Positions 58,485 through 64,000 of a DNA stretch of 64,000 nt are shown here, one piece after another. Origin of the DNA: Pichia kudriavzevii (taxonomy: Eukaryota > Ascomycota > Pichiomycetes > Pichiales > Pichiaceae). The DNA lies in assembly GCF_003054445.1 (NCBI RefSeq), contig NC_042506.1, positions 627,501 through 691,500 on the forward strand. The letters are read 5' to 3'. Position 1 is the stretch's first letter, and each line of letters begins with the position of its first letter. The notes beneath the pieces were generated by a model that was given only the letters and a program-made list of their open reading frames with translations, was not told the DNA's origin and did no database searches. Made by a program: the position numbers and the translations under genes.

Positions 58485-60452
58485 ATGTCCGACACAACTT
58501 CACAAAGAAACCATCAGGAACAAGTACCAGGAGGAGCAAATGCCCATATTACTAATGACAGAAACCTAACTCCAAGGACGCTCGAGGAAGCAGGGATTAC
58601 ACTACACCCCGATGGTCATTACACATTGCCTGCTGTTGAAGTTCAGTATAGAGGCGGTCATACACAGACTTTATTGATTGATGTGGGAAGTATGATGGTC
58701 CAGCCTACTGTTATAACTACCACATCATTAGCAACTGTAAGTGATTTATTACGAAATCGTGGGAACGGGACATCGAATAATTCTGAACGTGGGAACCAAG
58801 ACTTGTTTGATTCAGCAGGCCAAAACTTTTTTCCACCATCTCATACACAAGCTAGTTTTGCAGATGGACCGGTGAGTAGTGATCAACACACTGACAATTC
58901 AGCAAGAGAGGCACCAACGACAAATAACAGTACTACGGATAGTGAGAACCGCCGACCAATAAGAGGTTTAGATTATCCTGCATTTGACGTATCATCTAAT
59001 GGGATCTACAATGATGATTCACAACCGGCCTCTAGAATTTTAGGACGTTTATTTGAGCGTGCACTAGGAACAAGGGCATCCAGCATCCCTCCAACCCAAA
59101 CCACGAATACCCCATCTAGGAATACACCAGAGGTATCGACAGAAGAAGCCGATACAACAACATCATCATCAACTTTACATACAGTGTCACCATCCACAAT
59201 GAATCCAGTACACCAAACACCCTCAGAATCTAGAAATATTATTCTAACAGTTAACTATGTCTACGGGTCAAACTCTGATAACAACAGTGGGTCACTGCTT
59301 TTATATGTTCCAAACATTGACGATAACAATGAAGAAAATGTTGGAGTTTTGGTAAGGTTGACTACAGAGATTGCTTTGAGGACTATCGCAACCGCACTAA
59401 AAAAATCAGCAGGTGTTTCCAAAGAAATATTTGATCAGCTGGAAGTCAAAAGAGTGGAAGAATTAAACGAATCAGATAGTGAATGTCCAATTTGTTATGA
59501 TAAATACGTGAATAAAGATGAATGTAGTACAATGAAGAGGAAAAGGGTTGATGGAGAAGAAGAACCAAAAAATGGTTATATTAAGCGGGCAAAGAATAAT
59601 TCTGGTGAGTCTACCCCTCTTGAGGATTCTTCCAAGGACGAACCGAAGGAGGAAGGTTCCAAATCATCCTTGAAACATTACCCTGTTGCTATGAAGTGTG
59701 GCCATATTTTTGGGGCTTCGTGTCTTCAAGAATGGCTTAAAACCAACAATAGCTGTCCTCTTTGTAGGGATAAGTTACCAAATAAATTGGAAACTGAAAA
59801 TAATGGGGCAAGATATATTACCATAACTTTACCCAATTTGGCTAGGATAATTGGTATCAGTAGGCCGCTAATTCAAAATTTCAACAACCGACAAATGACT
59901 TTTACATTGTCAGATGATCAAGACAGTGTTCCTAATGATATCGTTATTGATACCAGAAGCCCGTTTCCCAATACGTCTAATACCGCACCAACTCTTGATA
60001 TTCCAGAGAGGTCTCCACAAATAGGGGAAACCAATTCCACCAATTCAGCTGGTGGCAATAACGGAAATACCCCAAATAACGGGCAATCTCTTCTTAACTT
60101 TATACGTGATGTCATTTCATCATTTGCACCTAGAAACACCTCAGGTAATGGTAGGGTGACACAACATACTCCTAGACCTTTTAGGAGTGTTTCTAGAACG
60201 CCACCTCAATTCGGTGGAATATTCCCACCATTAGGTGTCGAGTCTCGACGTACCGCAAATGGAGTTGAAACCAGGGAGTTATCTTCATTAGATAATTCGT
60301 CAACAGTGTCGATGGCAGAACGTGTTCGGGAAGCAACTCGCCCAGGTGATTCTAACGAAGAAGGAACCAATTTTCAACATGAACACGCTAGTGGCGTTCG
60401 ACCTTCTAATGACAACAGTAGTACCGACACAAACACTGGTACTAATCCATAA
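58485..60452 (+). CDS. SAN1: Nuclear quality-control ubiquitin ligase San1
   Basis: San1 is a RING E3 ligase in the nucleus that binds exposed hydrophobicity on misfolded proteins through its own disordered segments. The RING begins at Cys-334 (CPICYDKY) and closes near 424-427 (CPLCRDKL), with the CGHIFGASCLQEWL block in between. A Lys/Glu-rich insertion of about 60 residues splits the RING after the first Cys pair, a hallmark of San1. A basic KRKRVD segment in the insertion could be a nuclear signal. Both ends are long, disordered and rich in Asn, Ser and Thr, matching substrate-binding regions. The 655 aa compare with 610 in yeast. Confidence 0.93.
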   Translation: MSDTTSQRNHQEQVPGGANAHITNDRNLTPRTLEEAGITLHPDGHYTLPAVEVQYRGGHTQTLLIDVGSMMVQPTVITTTSLATVSDLLRNRGNGTSNNSERGNQDLFDSAGQNFFPPSHTQASFADGPVSSDQHTDNSAREAPTTNNSTTDSENRRPIRGLDYPAFDVSSNGIYNDDSQPASRILGRLFERALGTRASSIPPTQTTNTPSRNTPEVSTEEADTTTSSSTLHTVSPSTMNPVHQTPSESRNIILTVNYVYGSNSDNNSGSLLLYVPNIDDNNEENVGVLVRLTTEIALRTIATALKKSAGVSKEIFDQLEVKRVEELNESDSECPICYDKYVNKDECSTMKRKRVDGEEEPKNGYIKRAKNNSGESTPLEDSSKDEPKEEGSKSSLKHYPVAMKCGHIFGASCLQEWLKTNNSCPLCRDKLPNKLETENNGARYITITLPNLARIIGISRPLIQNFNNRQMTFTLSDDQDSVPNDIVIDTRSPFPNTSNTAPTLDIPERSPQIGETNSTNSAGGNNGNTPNNGQSLLNFIRDVISSFAPRNTSGNGRVTQHTPRPFRSVSRTPPQFGGIFPPLGVESRRTANGVETRELSSLDNSSTVSMAERVREATRPGDSNEEGTNFQHEHASGVRPSNDNSSTDTNTGTNP

Positions 60453-60559
60453 ATTTTTACATTTTATAGTGATATATTTTATAGATTTTTTCAGTGCAAG
60501 CAAATAGTAAACTACAGTGGGTAATGACATGAGATAGACACATACTTTTTATCTGGAAA

Positions 60560-60566
60560 TCACGTG
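60560..60566 (+). promoter_or_regulatory. E-box TCACGTG upstream of GAA1
   Basis: A perfect CACGTG with a 5' T, the Cbf1-preferred form, 145 bp before the GAA1 ATG in the short SAN1-GAA1 gap. Function is inferred from motif and position only. Confidence 0.35.
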
Positions 60567-60592
60567 CACAACTAGTACCCTGAATTATGAAC

Positions 60593-60598
60593 ACGCGT
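60593..60598 (+). promoter_or_regulatory. MCB box ACGCGT upstream of GAA1
   Basis: A perfect ACGCGT lies 113 bp before the GAA1 ATG. It is one of two ACGCGT boxes found in intergenic DNA of the window; the other is in the SPT16 promoter. A single short site is weak evidence of G1/S control. Confidence 0.3.
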
Positions 60599-60710
60599 CA
60601 TAAAAAACTAAAAGTTCAGACAACAGTTAAGACGATTTCCATATCACAAGCTGATAAACTCTTTTTGATATTTTCAGCTGTATCTGAACAACAGCGTGTA
60701 AACCTAAAGG

Positions 60711-62630
60711 ATGGCATTACTAGAGGTGATACAACGGAAATTGGTCCGGACCGGATCATTGAACAAATTAACAAGAATCTTACCCAGAGTATCATTTTTT
60801 ATGACGATTTCTGCCGTTATTTTCTTACTACAATTAGCATTGGATGGCCAATATAGACATACATATATTAGTGAAAATGCAATGATGCCAGGACAAGCAC
60901 ATACATTTTTCAGGGAGAGTGAATGGAATTTTGTGAGAGGATACAGGAATGAAGTTGTTAACATGATGAACTATTCTTTGAACGAGAAGACCAAAGCTGT
61001 TGAGGAGTTACTAATTAGTATGGGGTATAAAACGAATATTCTTGAATATACTGATCCATCTACAGGTGAAGTAAAACCTACACTCTATGCTATATACCAC
61101 GTTCCTAAAGGTGACGATACCGAGGCGATGGTTTTGGCGACCCCTTGGAACGCAACGGATGGTCGACTAAATGTTGGTGCATTGTCATTAACTCTAGGAT
61201 TGGCTAGATACTTTCGCAGGATGTCTATCTGGGCAAAGAATATTATTATTGTTTTTCCACAAGATGGCGGTGATGCCCTAAGACATTGGGTGGATGCATA
61301 CCATACATCGTTAGAGAACACAGCTGGCTCGATTGAATCAGCTATCGTCTTGGATAATCCATCATCAAGGGACCATATAGGGTATATCGAGCTGGAGTAT
61401 GCTGGAGTTAATGGCCAATTGCCAAATTTGGATTATGTGAATACTATAGTCCAAGTTGCAGAAAATGAAGGGATAAAAGTAAGCTTGAACCATACGCCTT
61501 TTGGCCAATTATGGACGAACGACTTTTATTCTCGAGTTGTTGCCTTGATTGGCGGTATATTTGATATTGCAGGCTCCGGCATAAAAGACTTTGGTAATGC
61601 ACAAGCCTTCAGTGGATGGAATATTCAAGCTGTCACTTTAAGAGCCAAAGAAGGAGATAGAAACGACATAACATCCTTAGGACGTATCGTTGAAAGTACG
61701 TTTAGAAGTGTAAATAATTTACTTGAAAAATTTCATCAGAGTTACTTCTTTTATTTACTATTGGGGCCTAAGACATTTGTTTCTATCGGAATGTATTTAC
61801 CTGCCGGTGCTTTGACAGCAGCATCATTTTTAGTTGCATCTCTAAATGCTTGGATAAGTGGTAACAACACATCAATTGATGTTACTTCCAATCTTAAGAA
61901 ATCATTATCTTTCAAGACCTCACAATTAATATATGCAATTTTGACAATTGTTATTCTAATCTTCTCATTTGCAATCTATGCTTACAAGACTACAATATGC
62001 CAGAATCCTGAAGATTTAGTTTATAGATATTTTGTTATACCGTTTTTCATTGTATCATTGCTACCATTGCTACCAATAAGGGTTAGAATCAGTTCGGATT
62101 TCTCACGTGCTTTGAGTATGGGGGCATTGTTTTATATGGGATATATGCTAGTTGGACTTATGATTCTGAATTTTCCATTATCCTTAATTCTCGGCATAAT
62201 AACATCACCATTGAACTTTGTCAAATATTCTGAGAAGATGGGATGGAGAAGGAAATTGATGAATACTACCTTTTTAATTACTAGTTGCCCTAGTGTTTGG
62301 TTGATTATTTTTGGAGTTTTACAACATACACACTTTCCACTCGATGATGTTCGTAATTTATTTCAATACTTCGAATATCCGTTATTGCAAACGGAAATTC
62401 AAAAAGTCTTAGATTTCATTGAAAGTGTCAGTCTATCATTTTGGATGGAAGGCCCCGTTGAGCTTTTTGTTGGATTGACTCAAGCCTACAAAAGAGTTCA
62501 GTGTTGGACATGGTATTATACTTGCCTGACGTGGTTTCCTGTTTGGACATGTCTTGCTATTGTGGGCTCATTCGATGTTTATCCCGATACAGTTAACGTG
62601 GAAATGGACAGAATCAAAAAAGACCAGTAA
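60711..62630 (+). CDS. GAA1: GPI transamidase subunit Gaa1
   Basis: Gaa1 is an ER membrane subunit of the GPI transamidase that brings the GPI lipid to substrate proteins. A first membrane segment (about residues 27-45) follows a basic N-terminus (KLVRTGSLNKLTRILPR). The large lumenal domain has the M28-peptidase-like fold, with ATPWNATDGRLNVGALSLTL, IIIVFPQDGGD and ELEYAGVNGQLPNLDY-like blocks. Multiple membrane segments fill the C-terminal third. The 639 aa match yeast (614). It is convergent with the aminotransferase gene about 160 bp downstream, as in S. cerevisiae (YLR088W/YLR089C). An out-of-frame ATG frame (60587-60856) overlaps the start. Confidence 0.95.
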   Translation: MALLEVIQRKLVRTGSLNKLTRILPRVSFFMTISAVIFLLQLALDGQYRHTYISENAMMPGQAHTFFRESEWNFVRGYRNEVVNMMNYSLNEKTKAVEELLISMGYKTNILEYTDPSTGEVKPTLYAIYHVPKGDDTEAMVLATPWNATDGRLNVGALSLTLGLARYFRRMSIWAKNIIIVFPQDGGDALRHWVDAYHTSLENTAGSIESAIVLDNPSSRDHIGYIELEYAGVNGQLPNLDYVNTIVQVAENEGIKVSLNHTPFGQLWTNDFYSRVVALIGGIFDIAGSGIKDFGNAQAFSGWNIQAVTLRAKEGDRNDITSLGRIVESTFRSVNNLLEKFHQSYFFYLLLGPKTFVSIGMYLPAGALTAASFLVASLNAWISGNNTSIDVTSNLKKSLSFKTSQLIYAILTIVILIFSFAIYAYKTTICQNPEDLVYRYFVIPFFIVSLLPLLPIRVRISSDFSRALSMGALFYMGYMLVGLMILNFPLSLILGIITSPLNFVKYSEKMGWRRKLMNTTFLITSCPSVWLIIFGVLQHTHFPLDDVRNLFQYFEYPLLQTEIQKVLDFIESVSLSFWMEGPVELFVGLTQAYKRVQCWTWYYTCLTWFPVWTCLAIVGSFDVYPDTVNVEMDRIKKDQ

Positions 62631-62793
62631 AAACCTTTATTACTTGAATCTTTAGCTTGCTAATTAATACTGAAAATATAAAAGTTGATTGCGTACAATA
62701 TAATAAACATATATGATTTATATAAACTACCCTAATGCTTGGGCCTTTTGATTTCATATTTCTCATTTTTTTTCGTCTTTTATCTTGTTTATT

Positions 62794-64000
62794 TTAATTT
62801 CTATATGCGTCCATAAATCTTTGATGGAACTTAGCCCACTCTTCAATCCATTCCGAACCTGGGGCTAAGAAAGTGGTTCTTAAGTGCCAAGTGCCTGGAA
62901 CTTGACCAAAACCAGAACCCGGAACAGTACAAATACCAGTATTTTCTAGCAACTTAACACAGTAGAATTCATCTGGCTCCATGCCTTCCCTTCTTGCTTC
63001 TGCCTGGGCTCTCTCGGACAAAGTCAAAGACGGGAAGCAATACATAGCACCTTGAGGTTCCTGACAAGAAATACCCTCCATTTTGTTGAAGGCTAAAAAT
63101 AAATTATGGGACCTTTCCTTCAATTGTTTATAAATTCCCCATTTTTCATTATGGAAAATACCATGAGAAGGATGATTTTCATGAGGAGGATTCACCATTA
63201 AGGAGATCAACGCCTGTCCAACCACAGGAGGACATAAAGAGATTGAGGCCAACTTAATAACTTGTTGAATGACGGAGTCATCAAAACCAATCAACTCCAT
63301 ATAACCACCTCTTTGACCACATTCACCAATCATACCCTTTGAAGTTGAGTGGAGGGAAGCTAGCTGGGTGTTTTCATATTTCGATGGGTTCAATTCTTGT
63401 AATTTCTTGAGGACCTTCCTAACAGAAACAAATTCACCTTCATATATATTTTCTTGGTAAACTTCATCCGCAATAATAACCAAACCATGTTTAGCAGCAA
63501 CATCTACAATCTCTGCAATTGCATCTTCAGACAAAACAGCACCTGTTGGGTTACCAGGATTAATCAAAACTATGCACCTTGGGATTATGCCCTTTTCTTT
63601 GGATTCAACAATTGAATCTTCAATCTCAGAAGCAGAAACAGACCAGTTGTCAGATTCCTTCAAATAGTACGGCAACACAGTTGCATTATTTAAGGCTAAG
63701 CTGGCGGTGTAAAGTGGGTATTGAGGGATTGGAATCAAAAAACCAGTTTTGGGGCCATCAGCTAAAAGGCTCAGTAGATAAGAAACTGCAGTTGAAGCTC
63801 CGGCAGTTAGATATATTTGTTCTGGATCTGCAGGGTATCCATCCCTGTCTTCAATGAATCTAGCAACGGTATCTCTGAAATACTTGACACCCTTGGAATG
63901 AGAATATGCACCCACAGAGGACAAATTTTGCATTATTTCTCTTGCTCGGTCCATGGCATCTTGGGGGAAGATTTCCTTAGCCTTTTCATTTTCTAATAAA
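62794..64000 (-). CDS. ALT1: Alanine aminotransferase Alt1 (5' end beyond the window)
   Basis: This PLP enzyme interconverts alanine and 2-oxoglutarate with pyruvate and glutamate. The visible part is the C-terminal 400 or so residues of a class I/II aminotransferase: TAGASTAVSYLL (cofactor phosphate region), NPGNPTGAVLS, ADEVYQENIY, the Schiff-base Lys in HSTSKGMIGECGQRGGY, and the substrate Arg in WHLRTTFLAPG. The frame is open through the right edge (residues before MDRARE read LENEKAKEIFPQDA), so the true start and any mitochondrial presequence lie outside; the internal Met at 63954 is not the start. Gene order with GAA1 supports ALT1/ALT2 over other transaminases. Confidence 0.93.
   Translation of the reverse strand, partial: LLENEKAKEIFPQDAMDRAREIMQNLSSVGAYSHSKGVKYFRDTVARFIEDRDGYPADPEQIYLTAGASTAVSYLLSLLADGPKTGFLIPIPQYPLYTASLALNNATVLPYYLKESDNWSVSASEIEDSIVESKEKGIIPRCIVLINPGNPTGAVLSEDAIAEIVDVAAKHGLVIIADEVYQENIYEGEFVSVRKVLKKLQELNPSKYENTQLASLHSTSKGMIGECGQRGGYMELIGFDDSVIQQVIKLASISLCPPVVGQALISLMVNPPHENHPSHGIFHNEKWGIYKQLKERSHNLFLAFNKMEGISCQEPQGAMYCFPSLTLSERAQAEARREGMEPDEFYCVKLLENTGICTVPGSGFGQVPGTWHLRTTFLAPGSEWIEEWAKFHQRFMDAYRN

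Noticed and set aside
62794-63954. Complete 386-aa aminotransferase starting at 63954
   Set aside because: The reading frame continues upstream to the window edge without a stop, and family members are longer, so this Met is internal.
1-64000. CRISPR array, prokaryotic operon, centromere repeats or transferred gene island
   Set aside because: No regularly spaced repeats, no long inverted repeats, and every long gene but one has a clear budding-yeast family.

Overview
The window is 64 kb of budding-yeast (Saccharomycotina) nuclear DNA. It is AT-rich, densely packed and almost intron-free: I see no protein gene that needs splicing, and the only intron is in a tRNA. Nearly every long frame is recognisable as a fungal housekeeping or regulatory gene. 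The lineage looks non-Saccharomyces and pre-duplication, because a single YPT31/32-type gene lies between CHZ1 and SPT16. CTG codons fall at hydrophobic positions in conserved segments (the PP1-type phosphatase core, the Lys/Leu motifs of the TAF2 tail), so CTG probably reads as leucine. A Pichiaceae-type yeast (Pichia/Issatchenkia and relatives) would fit, but I cannot prove genus or species from sequence alone.

Layout. 0-6.4 kb: a QDR3/DTR1-like MFS transporter (5' end at the window edge), GRH1 (Golgi/ERES GRASP), SUA5 (t6A synthesis) and PDI1 (ER disulfide isomerase). 6.4-8.7 kb: a 2.3-kb gene-poor gap. 8.7-15.1 kb: a MUP-type methionine/cysteine permease, tRNA-Leu(UAA), a CLD1-like mitochondrial lipase and a FAA1/FAA4 acyl-CoA synthetase. 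15.1-20.4 kb: a long, repeat-rich leader, a PPQ1/PPZ-type phosphatase, a 1.7-kb gap and an intron-containing tRNA-Lys(CUU). 20.4-30.3 kb: YHB1, an HRK1/RTK1-like kinase, DID4 and MRP17 (divergent), an unrecognised 534-aa protein, CHZ1 and YPT31/32. 30.7-44.7 kb: SPT16, MEC1, CKS1 and HSL7. 44.8-58.2 kb: PIK1, TAF2, NVJ2, MRPL36 and CUE2. 58.5-64 kb: SAN1, GAA1 and the 3' part of an alanine aminotransferase cut by the window edge.

The genes do not form operons; each is probably its own transcription unit. Several neighbours are ancestral syntenic pairs also found in S. cerevisiae: MEC1-CKS1-HSL7, CHZ1-YPT31, DID4-MRP17 and GAA1-ALT1. Functional themes are DNA-damage and cell-cycle control (MEC1, CKS1, HSL7), chromatin and transcription (SPT16, CHZ1, TAF2), secretion and lipid traffic (GRH1, YPT31/32, PIK1, NVJ2, GAA1), and protein quality control (PDI1, SAN1, CUE2).

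I found no transposon, viral relic, CRISPR array, centromere-like repeat or evidently foreign island. I also found no clearly undescribed multi-gene system. The points most worth a second look are small: a GC-rich compound hairpin in the phosphatase leader, an intron in tRNA-Lys(CUU), overlapping upstream frames at SPT16 and GAA1, paired starts at SUA5 and the CLD1-like gene, a Gln/Ala tract on the opposite end of Cks1, duplicated Taf14-type motifs in the TAF2 tail, and one 534-aa protein I cannot name.
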